The notes: generated by a model not told the origin, from the sequence alone. Shown: positions 43,239 through 54,988, counted from the stretch's first letter. The stretch is 64,000 nucleotides of DNA from Conoideocrella luteorostrata (GCA_032433595.1 JASWJB010000012.1:124001-188000); one strand, 5' to 3'. Numbers and translations: made by a program.

Positions 43239-46064
43239 ATGGCGCCAGACCCCACCAGCGACAAGTCAAACTCGAGTACCACGAATACTCCCAATGGAAA
43301 GCCGAAAAAGCGTGTTGTGTGGCATTCAAGCAGCCAGGACCAGTCAAGAGGGGGACCGGACGACGAACCTGCAGCCTCCCCATCGGAAAAAGGAGTTGCC
43401 AGTCCATGCTCGGATACGGGCCTTCTGGCCGCCTCGACTTCGTATCTAAGTCCACAGCCAGCCTCTCCTACTGGACTCACTGGGAAGGATGCTAAAGGAA
43501 ACGGAAATGGGTCCTCAGTTCCCAAGCTCGATCTTCGAGACCCTGCGGGCTCGGAGCCAGCGTCTCCTGGCTTCTTCTCTACTCCACCTGGCGCGCCAGA
43601 CGCTGTGGAATTGAGAATGGCTCTTAACATGGTTTTGACAGAGGAGGAGGAACAGGAAAGGAGACGTCAAGAGCAAAATCTCCTTACTGTAGCCACCCCC
43701 CGAGCTCCCAGACCAGCTCTGAGACGTAACACAAGTTATGATGTCCCAGAGGAACGTGACAAAGCAGACCAAGCAGAGAAACAGGCCACTCAGCGGCAGC
43801 TTCGCTCTATGAATGACGCACGACTGCGAGCGAATCGCTTAGCCGTGTCTGTAGGAAGCTATTCTGCCCCTGGGTCAAGGCGGAACTCGGGGGTTGACCC
43901 TACATTCCAGTTCCTGATCGACGATTCAGACAATCGTGACGGTGTCTTGGGAGATGACGCTGCCATTACATCGGGAGATGATATTGAGAATGATGGTGTA
44001 AGGAATCGCACCCCCTATAGTCGCCGACAACGCGCTTTCCAGGAAGACGATGAGGTAGACACTCCATTCAGGTCTCATACCGAGAAGGGTGGCAGAAACG
44101 GCATATACCACGAGGACCCCGGCTCGTCTGGCACAAATACACCAGTGTCCCGGAAAGTCTATGGAGACGACTACGTCCCCCGTCCATCAAAATATCGTGG
44201 AGGAGTTCTGTCCTCGTTATTAAAGCTCTATCAGGATGATAGACGAACCACCGGCAACGGTGCCAGCGGGCCACTCACCCCTCTCTCATCTGCAACTCCT
44301 GTCATGTCGCCTCGCTCCTCACCTCCGTCTTCGAGACCTTCTTCTGCAGCTGGAGGATCCCGATCACGGTTTAGTAGTGGTTTGTTCTCCAATCACCGGG
44401 CTCGTCATTCCACCACCTCCCTGACTGAACTTATCAAGTCTTCCTCAATGTTTGCCGCACCCGGCTCCAGCGAAATTTCCGATCATTGGTCCGAGTCGAT
44501 TAAAAAAGAAAAGCTCGAGAAGCCGTCCAAAACCAAGAAAGAGCAGATTAGGATTACCGTACATATCGCTAATATCATTGCACGGCATCGATATCTTCTA
44601 AAACTATGTCGCGCTCTCATGCTGTACGGGGCCCCGACGCACCGCCTCGAAGAGTACATGACCATGTCTTCACGAGTTCTTGAAATCGAAGGCCAGTTTC
44701 TCTACATCCCTTCTTGCATGATTATCAGCTTCGACGACAGCACGACACATACGGCCGAAGTTAAAGTTGTGCGTGTTCCGCAGGGCATTGATCTCGGAAA
44801 ACTCCGCGACGTTCACAACATTTATAAAGATGTTGTCCACGACAAGCTTGGCGTAGAAGAGGCAACTCGAAGACTTGATGAGGTAATGAACCGGAAGCCA
44901 AAGTTCAACGTTTGGTTCCAGGTGCCCATGTACGGAATTGCTTCGGCCTGTGTAGCGCCATTCGCTTTTGAGGGTCGGTTTATCGATCTACCAGTCGCCT
45001 TCATTCTGGGCTGCATCGTGGGCCTGCTCCAACTCGTCTTCGCCCCTAGCAACGAGCTATATGCACATGTCTTCGAGGTCTCCGCAGCCGTCATTACTTC
45101 CTTTCTCGCCCGTGGTTTCGGTTCGATCAACAATGGTCAGCTGTTCTGTTTCAGTTCACTAGCCCAGAGTAGTATCGCGTTGATCTTGCCCGGCTACATG
45201 GTCCTGTGTAGCTCACTGGAGCTCCAGAGTCACAACATCGTCGCTGGCAGCGTGAGAATGGTGTATGCTATGATTTACACCCTTTTCCTTGGATACGGGA
45301 TAACGATTGGGGCGTCATTGTACGGCATGATGGATAGCAATGCTACGAGCGAGACCCATTGCAAGGACCCCCTTGATCGGGGGTGGTACTTTCTTTTCGT
45401 CCCAGGCTTCACTCTTTGCCTCTGCATTATCAACCAAGCGAAGTGGAAGCAGACTCCGGTCATGACGGCCATGGCGTTGGCAGGCTTCTGCGTCAACAGC
45501 TACTGTAGTAAGTACTTTGAGGGCAACAGCCAGATCTCGAACATGCTGGGTGCCCTTACAGTAGGCATTCTTGCCAATCTATATTCGAGATTGGGCAGGT
45601 ATGTGGAAAACGCCTGGCTGGACTTCATCGAATGGTGGGAGTATAGAGTCCGGCCAAGGTTCTCTAAACCACGCAACGGTCAGAAGGACACATGGTCGCT
45701 CCCCTCCCTGTCAGACCCCGAGGCCAGTGCTGTTCCTCCAAAGACAGAATGGCGCCAGCCCCGAAAGGTTGGTTACAGCCTGGCAGCGGCGGCTATGCTG
45801 CCGGCCATATTTGTTCAAGTGCCGTCCGGCCTGGCTGCCGGCGGATCTTTGCTTGCTGGCATCACCTCTGCAAACCAGCTCACCGGCAACAGCACCACCA
45901 CAGTCGACACAAGTGCGAAGACTATCGGCAATCTCGATGGCACCGCTTTCAATGTCTTGTTTAGCGTTATTCAAGTAGCCATCGGTATTAGCGTTGGTTT
46001 GTTCATGAGTGCGCTCATCGTATATCCGCTGGGAAAGCGACGAAGCGGGTTATTCAGCTTTTAA
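43239..46064 (+). CDS. Prm10/ThrE-like multipass membrane protein
   Basis: A single exon of 941 residues from an ATG at 43239 with a good context (ACCATGG); the frame is open further upstream, but that part looks like leader. The first 430 residues are hydrophilic and serine/proline-rich. Then comes the conserved domain: YLLKLCRALMLYGAPTHRLE, YMTMSSRVLEIEGQFLYIPS, MIISFDDSTTHTAEVKVVRV. About ten membrane segments follow, including VPMYGIASACVAPFAFEG, FILGCIVGLLQLVFAP, VFEVSAAVITSFLARGFG, SLAQSSIALILPGYMVL and a last pair near the C-terminus (NVLFSVIQVAIGISVGLFMS). The family joins a ThrE/DUF1212-type exporter domain with a second ThrE-like half. Yeast Prm10 is induced by pheromone, but its substrate is unknown; bacterial ThrE exports threonine. 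Probably a plasma- or organelle-membrane transporter. Confidence 0.93.
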   Translation: MAPDPTSDKSNSSTTNTPNGKPKKRVVWHSSSQDQSRGGPDDEPAASPSEKGVASPCSDTGLLAASTSYLSPQPASPTGLTGKDAKGNGNGSSVPKLDLRDPAGSEPASPGFFSTPPGAPDAVELRMALNMVLTEEEEQERRRQEQNLLTVATPRAPRPALRRNTSYDVPEERDKADQAEKQATQRQLRSMNDARLRANRLAVSVGSYSAPGSRRNSGVDPTFQFLIDDSDNRDGVLGDDAAITSGDDIENDGVRNRTPYSRRQRAFQEDDEVDTPFRSHTEKGGRNGIYHEDPGSSGTNTPVSRKVYGDDYVPRPSKYRGGVLSSLLKLYQDDRRTTGNGASGPLTPLSSATPVMSPRSSPPSSRPSSAAGGSRSRFSSGLFSNHRARHSTTSLTELIKSSSMFAAPGSSEISDHWSESIKKEKLEKPSKTKKEQIRITVHIANIIARHRYLLKLCRALMLYGAPTHRLEEYMTMSSRVLEIEGQFLYIPSCMIISFDDSTTHTAEVKVVRVPQGIDLGKLRDVHNIYKDVVHDKLGVEEATRRLDEVMNRKPKFNVWFQVPMYGIASACVAPFAFEGRFIDLPVAFILGCIVGLLQLVFAPSNELYAHVFEVSAAVITSFLARGFGSINNGQLFCFSSLAQSSIALILPGYMVLCSSLELQSHNIVAGSVRMVYAMIYTLFLGYGITIGASLYGMMDSNATSETHCKDPLDRGWYFLFVPGFTLCLCIINQAKWKQTPVMTAMALAGFCVNSYCSKYFEGNSQISNMLGALTVGILANLYSRLGRYVENAWLDFIEWWEYRVRPRFSKPRNGQKDTWSLPSLSDPEASAVPPKTEWRQPRKVGYSLAAAAMLPAIFVQVPSGLAAGGSLLAGITSANQLTGNSTTTVDTSAKTIGNLDGTAFNVLFSVIQVAIGISVGLFMSALIVYPLGKRRSGLFSF

Positions 46065-47269
46065 TGATACCAGGAGGAGGAAAGCAAGCTAAAAGAACCG
46101 CCAGTACGGTTTCAATGTCTGGTTATACATACATTATCCATGTCTGAGCGTGTTATTTGTTCTACCGGCAATGAAAAGCGGTTTCATTGCATCTGTCGAT
46201 ATCGGAGCCCCCAAAATACAACACGCCAATTGTGGAGGGCGAATTAACTGTATAAACCACACTCTTAGGCGCTGCCAGCACCGCACGAATGAGTTTATAT
46301 TCAACGAGACCGTTTGTCAGCCAGCCTGCACGTCTCAACGAGCGTCTTGCCAATTCATCGGTATTTTCACAATAATATTTAAGATAAACAATATTGCCGA
46401 ATTCTAAGTTTCGGGAGTTAATTCGGAGTTGGTCGAGCATCATGAAGAGAAATGCTTTGTGCGAGCTAGCGTTGCAATTGGGCCCTTGGATGATAGCGTA
46501 ACATAGATTCGACACCATGACACATAATAATTATTACTGGAAGTTACTTTGCAAGTGATCAATGACGCTGAGAGACGATATCGTGCATGTTATGGCAGCC
46601 AGTACATAGCGGTATGGTGCAACCGTGCAGTAGGGCGCCATCGAGACCACGTTCTAACAGGGCAAGTTGACATGGCAGATGCCATTAGCTGCGATTAGCG
46701 GCTATTAGCTGCCTATTAAGCTCAAGCTGCTGCGTTCTAATGACTCGCCGGTTCAACTCCGTCCTGTATGTGCACCCTCTTGATTGCTTAACTGGCAAGA
46801 ATATACTCCGTATTGTGAGGGCAGACAAACCCAGGTCCCATTGAATAAGCCGCCCTCTCTCAGAGCAATCGGCACTTACAGTCGACTTTGCCAAGTAAGG
46901 TCTCAGCCAGCATAAGACACCCCTGTACGTATGACGGCGGCGGCATTCAATGAGGAGTCAACATGTGCTCCGGGTCTGGCGGCAAATAACTACCGAGCAA
47001 TTTAAAGCAGGCTGCGTTGGAAGCAATCAGGATGATAATGCCGCGCCACGGGTCAGCCAGGGCCATTGACGGCTTTGACCGGCAGCCTCCGTTCGGAGAG
47101 GTCCCGAACTTGACGAAGCTGACCTTGATCACCAGCCACACCCTCCACCCTGTTTGTGTGATCATTGCGAGTCATCGAATCATAAATATCGCCAGGAATA
47201 ATTAATCATGTGCCGCCCCACCCAAGGGTCAATAATACATAATAAGAGCAACATCCCCATCTCCCTCTT
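46065..47269. other. Intergenic
   Basis: No protein gene seen. One TACTCCGTA is at 46804. A segment near 46749 resembles a Pol III B box (GGTTCAACTCC) but no cloverleaf could be drawn around it. Confidence 0.45.
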
Positions 47270-47342
47270 GGGGTGCTGCCGCGATGGGAGCGTGTAGTCC
47301 TCCTAGGACTAAGGTTTCAGGGTTCTAGTCCCTGGTACATCA
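47270..47342 (+). tRNA. tRNA-Arg(CCT)-like gene, partly degenerate
   Basis: A 73-nt cloverleaf can be drawn. The acceptor stem pairs at six of seven positions (two G-U, one G-A mismatch at 3-70). T8 is present, the D stem has three pairs around GATGGGA, and the anticodon stem TAGTC/GACTA is perfect around loop CTCCTAG, giving anticodon CCT with T33 and A37. The variable loop has six bases. The T stem CAGGG/CCCTG is perfect around TTCTAGT, where position 57 is T instead of a purine. An eight-T run at about 47354-47361 would end Pol III transcription. The mismatches may mean a tRNA pseudogene. Confidence 0.5.
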
Positions 47343-48330
47343 GGTCCCTAACCTTTTTTTTATGTCTCTCTCTTATTTTTTTTTTTTCGTCTCATTCAGC
47401 TAAACAAAGAGTACTCTATCAAGCATCTTCTAGCACTATTATATGGGATGTCTTGTCACTTGGTGGCCCGTGCTGAGGTTTGTCGCCTTGCTACTGTAGC
47501 CGTCCTGCTGGTAGGCACCATCTATAGGTGGGGCAGGCCCGGTTTGCTAACTGCTGCCTGTTGCAGCACTAACTATAGGATCGTACGCCAAACAGACCGC
47601 TACACCATAGCCACTATCATGACTGGCAGCGATGATGGGTGTTTTCATCCCGCATTCTCCCACACTCACCCCTGCCTCTGACCCAGCCGGCGGACAGTGG
47701 CTTAATAGAGATATCCGTCGCCGTCGCCGGCCTGATAATATCGCGAATCGCCTTTGCGCGCCCCATCTATTTCGCGCAGAGTTCTAAGTGTTTGGTCTTG
47801 ATCGGTTTTGTTCTGTCTACTCTCACTACTCCGTACCAGCGGGAATATTTCATTTGCGAACTGTGCGTCGTAAGCGTGAGTGCCCGTAAAGGCAATGGCC
47901 GGTTCGGAGCAGAAAGAACCATGTTAACTTGTTGCCTCCATGCTATACAGTGTCCGTTAGTGCCCGATTCTGTGACTGCCTAGTTACACTGTTACTGTAG
48001 TTAGCACGACACCGCACAGGCCATAAGCACACACAGCCTCACCAGATCATTAATTAGTCTGTGTACCGCCTCAACCACATATTTATTCGTTCCCTTCGCT
48101 GCTCGGCGCGCTTCTCTGATTTCGCGGTGGCCGCCTTGGAAGAATTTTATGCAGACACCCCCATGGTTTTTAGGCACCTTTGCGCGACGACGACGACGAC
48201 GACGACAACGACAACAACAACAACAACCGAATATATATTCCTGCTTACCTCTCACCCCTCCAATCGGGCCACCCATCCCCTGATCCTGTCTCTTTGTTTT
48301 TTTTTGCATCAGTCGGGTTGAAACTCAGTC
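47343..48330. other. Intergenic: leader of the HMT1-like gene
   Basis: No gene seen. It contains T runs, one TACTCCGTA (47827), a trinucleotide repeat (48185-48227) and an AT-rich TATATAT element (about 48229) roughly 100 nt before the ATG. Confidence 0.5.
48185..48227. repeat. CGA/CAA trinucleotide microsatellite
   Basis: About seven CGA units pass into CAA units just before the HMT1-like gene, probably in its promoter or 5' UTR. Confidence 0.9.
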
Positions 48331-50978
48331 ATGAGCGCTATCCAGGAAGGTTCACCGAAGTCATCGGCTCTCGACATCCTTCATATCGCATTCCCAGCCG
48401 CCACGGTCGTGCTGTTTGCTGCGTTACCGACCTTGCGGGCGCTTGTTCAGAGCCCTAACCGGCGCACCCTGTACACAGTCGGTTCCGGGCATGGACGGTG
48501 GTTTAGATGGCTCTCACCGCTCGTGGCGCTGACTTTTGTGAGTGACCTTGTCTTCGTGCCTAAAAATGTGCGTTTGGGGTGATGGTTGCTGATTTGGATC
48601 ATGCTAGGTTGGCCACGCGGTGGTGAGTTTGGCTGCGACGGGTTCGCGTGCTGATGCAATAGTGTCGAATGAGACTCTATATGCCTTTGCAGGAATTCTT
48701 ATATGGTCCGGTATTGGCGTCATCCTTATCGAGGGAACGTCGCCATGTTGGCCGGCATACATAATGGCATGGACGGCAGGAGGTGTATTCGACGCCGTCA
48801 TCCTAGGCTTATCAGTATCTGAATTGTCAGCAAATGACAGTTGGAACTCCGGTCTTGTTGGCTTACAGGTCCTGCGAGTCATCCTCTTCGCTGAGGCTGC
48901 CATCCACTGCTTTGTCGTGCTGGAATGCGACTCTAAATTTGGGAAGGCCACGGATGACGAAACTCGCAGGCTGCTAAATAATCACACCGGAGACGGTGAT
49001 TGCTGGAATTCCGCGTCAACAACAGAATATGGGTCTGTGCCCGTCGACGCCAATGAGGATGATGATGATGATGAAGCTGACACCGAGGGTAAAGGTGATG
49101 AAGATAACCAGGAGATCAAGGCACAGCAGAAACGGCGTCTCGAGGAAGCCGGCGGATGGCTTGGCTATCTTGGGACCCTGCTCGTATTTCTTCCTGTCAT
49201 CCTGCCCTACAAACACCGGCCTACACAAGCGTGGATTTTGGTTTTGCTGCTTTGTATTGGCGCCCAGCGCTTCCTCACCTACATGGTTCCCCAGCAATTC
49301 AGTATCCTGACAGAGGCCATTGGTACATCGGTTGCCACAGGTGTGTGGTCAATTACATGCTCCATTTCGGTAACAATATCTTCCGCGTCGAACTAACACA
49401 TTTGCAGGGCAGGTACCGTGGAAAGAACTCGTCATTTGGGCAGTCTTGAACTTTCCCATCGAAGCCGGGTTGGGCACGCTTCAGTCCATGGCTGGTATCC
49501 GCATCTCTCAATTCGCCTACCAACAGCTCACCACACTGGCGTTCCGGCATGTCATGAACCTTTCCATGGACTACCACACGTCCAAATCAACCGGGCGTGT
49601 CACCAAGGCCATTGAACAGGGCAGCAATCTAAGCTACATGCTTGACAACATGTACCGCATAGCTCCAATCTTTGTCGATTTTTTTGTCGCCATTGTCGTT
49701 CTCAGTAGCAAATTCGATCCCACCATGGGCTTCATCATCCTTTCCACGTCCATGATCCACACTTACGTCGCATATAAGGGTAACTTGAAGACTGCCCAGA
49801 TTGAGCGACAGGTCAACGAAAATAGACGTGGCGAGAATGAGACGCTCTACGACTCCATCTCGAACTGGCAGACGGTTGCCTACCACAACCGCCAGAAATA
49901 TGAAGAGGACAGATACGCCACCTCTATCTGGAAGGCGGTTCGCAGCCAACGAGCCTTCTACGATTTCTATGAATTTATTAACCTGTTGGAATCCTGTGTC
50001 ATGGAGGTCGGACTGGTCGCGGCGGCAGCCCTGGTCGCGAAGAGGGTTGCTGATGGCACAGACAGCTTTCGCAGCTTTGTCTTTGTCATTTCGTATTGGG
50101 ACACAATTCGCTCACCGATGAGCATGCTGGCGTGGAATATTCGCGCCGCAACCATGACCGTCATCGATGCCGAATGGTTGTACCAACTTATCAAAACGGA
50201 ACCCTCCGTCCAGGACCGGGAAGGCGCTAAAGACATCCAGCTGCAAGGTGGCAAGGTCGAATTCAAGAATGTCTCGTTCTCCTATGATGTGGATAGACCA
50301 ATATTGCAGGACATCAGCTTCACCGCCGAGCCAGGACAGCGTATTGCGCTTGTGGGCGAGACGGGCGGGGGCAAGTCCACCACGCTGAAGCTTCTTTATC
50401 GCTTTTATGATGTCACAGCAGGGTCCATCTCCATCGATGGCCAGGATCTCCGTGACGTGACCCTCACGAGTCTTCGCGATGTTCTAGGCGCCGTTCCCCA
50501 GGATCCATCAGTCTTTGACCAGACCCTAATGGAGAATGTCTTGTACGCTCGTCCCGGAGCGAGTGAATCGGAGGCCATCGATGCGTGCAAAGCCGCCAGA
50601 ATACACCATCAAATAATGAAATTCCCCAACGGATACAAAACCAGGCTCGGCGAACGGGGGGTACGTCTCAGTGGTGGTGAGCTCCAGCGCCTGGCCATTG
50701 CACGTGTAATTCTCCGTCAGCCCAAGATTGTGGTTCTTGATGAAGCCACCAGTGCGGTGGACTCGGAGACCGAGTCTCTGATCCAGCAGGCCATTGGGGC
50801 GTTGAGCTCGGGACGAACTGTATTTATGATTGCCCATCGGCTGTCCACCGTGGTGGGTGCCGATCTCATATTGGTGGTTGATCAGGGGAAGATTGTGGAG
50901 AGGGGGTCGCATAGAGACCTCTTGGCGATGGGAGGGAAGTATGCGAGATTGTGGAATATGCAGACACTTGCCGAGTAG
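48331..50978 (+). CDS. HMT1-type vacuolar ABC half-transporter (ABCB6-like)
   Basis: Three exons, 48331-48537, 48608-49340 and 49408-50978, join in frame to 836 residues. An N-terminal membrane domain of about five helices (HIAFPAATVVLFAALPTL, LYAFAGILIWSGIGVILI and others) precedes an acidic loop (NEDDDDDEADTEGKGDED). A six-helix ABC membrane domain follows, with HVMNLSMDYHTSKSTGRVTK, and a single nucleotide-binding domain: Walker A GETGGGKST, LSGGELQR, Walker B IVVLDEATSAVDS and AHRLSTV. All catalytic motifs are intact. This layout is that of fission yeast Hmt1 and mammalian ABCB6, which act as homodimers. Hmt1 moves glutathione- or phytochelatin-bound cadmium into the vacuole, so metal tolerance is the likely role. 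Neighbours give no further hint. Confidence 0.94.
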
Positions 50979-51626
50979 CCGCTTGAGTCATCAGCATATT
51001 AAACCGTAGATAACGTCTAAATAATAATAGAGACATCAGTTTTCGGCTTATTCTTATCCTCCCATTCATGGATGCCATCTGTTTTGGGCGGCGAGTGCTG
51101 GTGCTGATTGTAGCTACGCTCCCTTGGGGACTCTGCACAGCCAACTCATTGGAAAATATGCTTACACGCTCACTTATGGAAATGCGATACAGAAATCGAT
51201 GCCACTTTGTATTATTTGCCGGTGGCATCTGAGAGCGCCGGATAAATGAGCTCTCGTTGTACACTTTGTGTCATGTCAAGTCATCCCGGTGCAATTTCAC
51301 ACCGAGCCCCCCGCCCACCCATGCCAGTAGCCCAGCTAGATGTCTTTCGGATCAGCATCTATCGGTTAAAAGTGACAGCTAGAAACGTTGCTAGCTTTGT
51401 TACGCTCCGGTATACGTCCGTTTTGACGATCACCTGGAATTTCTCCATGGAGGCTAGCAATTTGCGGGGGATCATCATCACTACGGCTGTTGTCGTAGTG
51501 TGGGTTACGCACATGCTGCGCGCGGTTTCTGTATTACTTGCGACCACTTCTGCTATGAACACACTCTACATTGTAGCCCCTCGATTCTCTAACCTGTAGA
51601 CCACTATTCAAAGACTGACATATCTA
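50979..51626. other. Intergenic
   Basis: No convincing gene. A small open frame at 51246-51599 has no recognisable features. Confidence 0.45.
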
Positions 51627-52980
51627 ATGAGAAAAACTCTACATCTCATCGCGCTACTCGCCAGCGCGGCCTTTTCACGATGCACAGCCGTCCAAACCGG
51701 CCTAGATGTCCTAATCGCTTCCAACTACAGACAGCTCGCGGGGCGCAAGGTCATTGTGCTGAGCAACCCCACAGGAATCACGCCCCAGCTCGATCTCGGC
51801 GTGGACGTCATGTTTGACTCGAAAAGGGTCGATCTAGTAGGTGTGATGGGACCGGAGCATGGTTTCCGAGGCACTTCTCAGAATGGAGGTGGAGAAACGA
51901 CGTTCAAAGATCCGAGGACTGGTTTGACGGTGTATGATGCGTACAATGTGAATACGAGTACGTTGATGGGGTATATTCGAGACTCGGGGGCAGATACGGT
52001 GTTGTTCGATATCCAGGACGTGGGGGCGAGGTTTTACACTTGTAAGTCTTCCTTGCGGCTTCGTCTCAAATTGATGAGAATAAATTGCCGACGGCTTTCC
52101 AGATATCTGGGCTCTGTACGACACCATGGTCGCTGCCGCAGCCACAAACACCACCTTCATGGTCATAGACCGGCCGAATCCCACCACGGGGCTCAACGCA
52201 TTCGGCCCAGTCCTCAACGACAGTTACGCCACCTCGTATGTTGGGCGGCGGCCCATCGCTCAAGTCCACGGCATGACTGTCGGGGAACTGGCCAGGCTCT
52301 TCGTCGGCGAGGGCTGGATCCGGCAAGCATCCAATGGATCAGCCCTCGCTTTGGAGGTCATCAAAATGAAGGCATGGAAAAGAAGCATGCGCTTTCAAGA
52401 CACACAGCTTCCATGGGTGTTCCCGTCGCCAAACATGCCAACTGTCGACGCGGCCATGCTCTACGGCGGGACGTGCATGTTCGAGGGGACCAGCCTCTCC
52501 GAGGGGCGAGGCACCGTCCGGCCGTTTGAGCTTCTCGGCGCGCCGTGGGTGAACGAATCGTGGGTGGAGGCGATGCGTGAAATGCGCGTTCCTCATACGC
52601 AGTACAGATTTCAGTGCTTCACGCCCACGGCGTCCAAGTTCCAGGGCCAAACAACCTGCGGGCTGCAAACATATATGCGGCTGGACCGACCGCGTGATTA
52701 CGCGGAGTTTGATGCGCCGTTTGTGGTTGTGAACCTGCTGTACACAGCGCGTAGATTGTTTGCGGGGGCGAGAACAGACGGCGAAAAGCCAACGAATACG
52801 TCGTTTCACTGGCTGTACAGCGGAAACTCCAAAACGTACGATGTTGATGTATTGACGGGCTCGGGGCTCGTAAGGGAGGGCTTGGAGAGGGGGATGACGC
52901 CGGAGGAGGTGAGGACAGCGTGGATGCCGCGGCTGCGGGAGTTTAGGGAGAATCGTAAAAAGTATTTACTTTATCGGTAG
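51627..52980 (+). CDS. Secreted DUF1343/NamZ-like protein (exo-beta-N-acetylmuramidase family)
   Basis: Two exons, 51627-52041 and 52103-52980, are split by a 61-nt intron (GTAAGT donor, TTCCAG acceptor) and give 430 residues. An N-terminal signal peptide (MRKTLHLIALLASAAFSRCTA) sends it out of the cell. The family blocks are very well kept: VLSNPTGITPQLDLG, GPEHGFRGTSQNGG, LFDIQDVGARFYTYIW, VIDRPNPTTGLNAFGP, VHGMTVGELARLF, PSPNMPTVDAAMLYGG and FEGTSLSEGRGTVRPFELLG. NamZ enzymes (GH171) of Bacteroidetes and Bacillus remove non-reducing-end MurNAc from peptidoglycan fragments; the glutamate in PEHGFRG is the candidate catalytic residue. A fungus has no peptidoglycan, so a secreted form could attack bacterial walls or scavenge wall fragments (inference). 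The intron shows adaptation to a fungal genome if the gene came from bacteria. Several N-glycosylation sequons are present. Confidence 0.93.
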
Positions 52981-53141
52981 GATTTGATTGGTTAATTGAG
53001 TAGTTCATGATTTACTATGATTTGTCTAGTTCATTTCTTATGCTTGTATTCATACTACGGCTTGAATATGGTTTTTACTACGTTTTATGCCGGTTGACCC
53101 GATTATATTCTCTTGAGCTCGAGCTCGGATTTCTTGCAAGC

Positions 53142-54988
53142 TTAAGCGTCGGAGGCATCAAAATTGCGCACCAGGTCGTAATAGAACCGGACAATCTCCA
53201 TGTGGTTGTCCATACGGACGCGCTCGTCAATGGTATGAATGCCACTCGCGGAGTCCTTATCAATAGGGGTCCATCTGTAAATATGGGGAGTGAGATCTAC
53301 CTGCTAGTTAGGTTCTGTTCGGTTCGGTTCTCGCGGTTTTGAACATAAAGAAAAGAAACCGTAGCTGCTACTTACTGGCGTAGTGGCGCGTGTCGGTATT
53401 GCCCGTCATGGTCTCGCTCGCAGGCACGACCGTGCCGTCCTTGAAGGCCAGCGTGTTTCTGATGGTTCCCGCAAAGACGTCCCAAATAGGGCCGGTGGAG
53501 GGCGAAATGGGGCTCGGCTTGGTGGCTTCCTTGGCCTGCAGGACCAGAGTGCCCTGGTAGTCGATGTCATCGGCGGCCGATCGGACAAGCAGCTCGGGGT
53601 GGTTGTCGGCGAGGTAGTTCTCGTACTCGCTGTCGCCTTCAAAGGCCTTCACGTTAAGGCCGTACCTGGACACGATGTCCTGGATGTGCTCGACGACGTT
53701 GTGCTGAACGAGCGGGATGCTGTCCTGAGGGGCGACGCGGTAGTTGACGCCCAGGGTGGTGATCTCGGGCATGGCGTTGATCTTTTGGCCGCCTCGGATG
53801 AAGTCTACGGCCTGGGAGGTCTGCAGCATGTACTTGGTCATCAAGCTCGCGTCGGCCATGAATCTGGCTACACCGTCCAGATCGCCTTTGCCCAGAAGAT
53901 CCGTAAGCTGGGGCTCAGCATCTGGGGTGTAGCGCGCCTGGCACAGCAGATGGTGGTGGATCGGGCCATCCTCGATCAGCTTCGGCTGGTAGGGGTGGGC
54001 CTCCAAAGCGGCAACAATCTCGGAAATGATGCCGATGCCGGTGTGCGGGAAGGGGACCGAGCTGTGTCCCCCGACGACGTGCAGCTCGAACCAGATGTCT
54101 ACGTGGCCCTTCTCATACACACCGGGCAGGGCATACAGGACATGGTCAATCTTGACCATGCCCAGGCCGCCCTCGTCGAGGATCATGGCGATGCCGTCCT
54201 TGCCGTACTTAGCTTCCAGGTGCTCGGCGATCTTGCCCGCGCCGCGGTATCCGGAGCACTCTTCGTCGAAGCCGAAGGCCAGGATGATGGTGCGACTGGG
54301 CTTCCATTTGGGGTTTGACAATAGCGTCTCCATGGTGGACATGATTGCTGTCAGGGCGTCTTTGTCGTCCATGGAGCCACGGCCCCAGAGCCACTCGCCG
54401 TCCCAATGGCCAGAGAAGGGGGGATGCGTCCAGGTCTTTTCGTCAGCCACGGGGACCACATCCTGGTGGGCGGCGAGAAGGAGCGGCTTCAGATCCTTGT
54501 TGGAGCCCTCGATGGTGTAGACCAGGCCGAAAGTGTTGACTTTCTCGAGCTTGGCGCGTTTGTGCCTGGCTCCTTGGTTAGTAGGTAGTGTCGGGACGCA
54601 ATTGGAAAGAGGGGGTTTGAACATACACCACGGGATAAGTCTCAGCCAACACATCATGAAGCTCATAGAACGGCTCCCAGCGCTTATCTTTGTCAAAAGA
54701 ACCGAGGTCGTCGTAGCAGATGGACGGGACGCGCACGACCGCCTGGTGGCGCTTGATCTGCTCATGGAGGGCCTTTTTGGACGAAAATAGCTCTTTTGCA
54801 GAGGGCAATCCGTCCTTGGTGGGATCCAAAACCGGCGGCAGGTCGCATTTGAAGTTGGAGCCGGAGCCGGGGCCGGTGCGAGCAGGCGTCCAGCTCAGCG
54901 GGTGCTGCTGCTGACCGGCAATCGGAACAGAGACGAATGCCGAGACATAGCTCACGGCTGCAAGTAAGGAGAGCTTCTTGATTGACAT
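53142..54988 (-). CDS. M20 family carboxypeptidase (CPS1-like)
   Basis: Three exons, 54988-54627, 54565-53376 and 53296-53142, total 568 residues, near the size of yeast Cps1. The third exon is easily missed: the correct acceptor (GGTAG at 53297-53298) restores NLTPHIYRWTPID, SGIHTIDERVRM and a proper C-terminus, while the unspliced frame ends early at 53368. The N-terminus has a signal or anchor segment (MSIKKLSLLAAVSYVSAFVS). Zinc-site residues are visible: AAHQDVVPV, GRGSMDDKDA, the catalytic pair in DEECSGYRGAG, an acidic ligand in LDEGG, and the C-terminal histidine in SGIHTIDE. WFELHVVGGHSS belongs to the lid and dimer domain. The enzyme would release C-terminal residues from peptides, in the vacuole or secreted. 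All metal ligands are present, so it is probably active. Confidence 0.94.

Noticed and set aside
46741..46780. Pol III B-box-like GGTTCAACTCC
   Set aside because: No acceptor or anticodon stem could be built around it.
53383..54318. 311-codon plus-strand opening
   Set aside because: Antisense shadow of the M20 peptidase, whose motifs are all on the minus strand.
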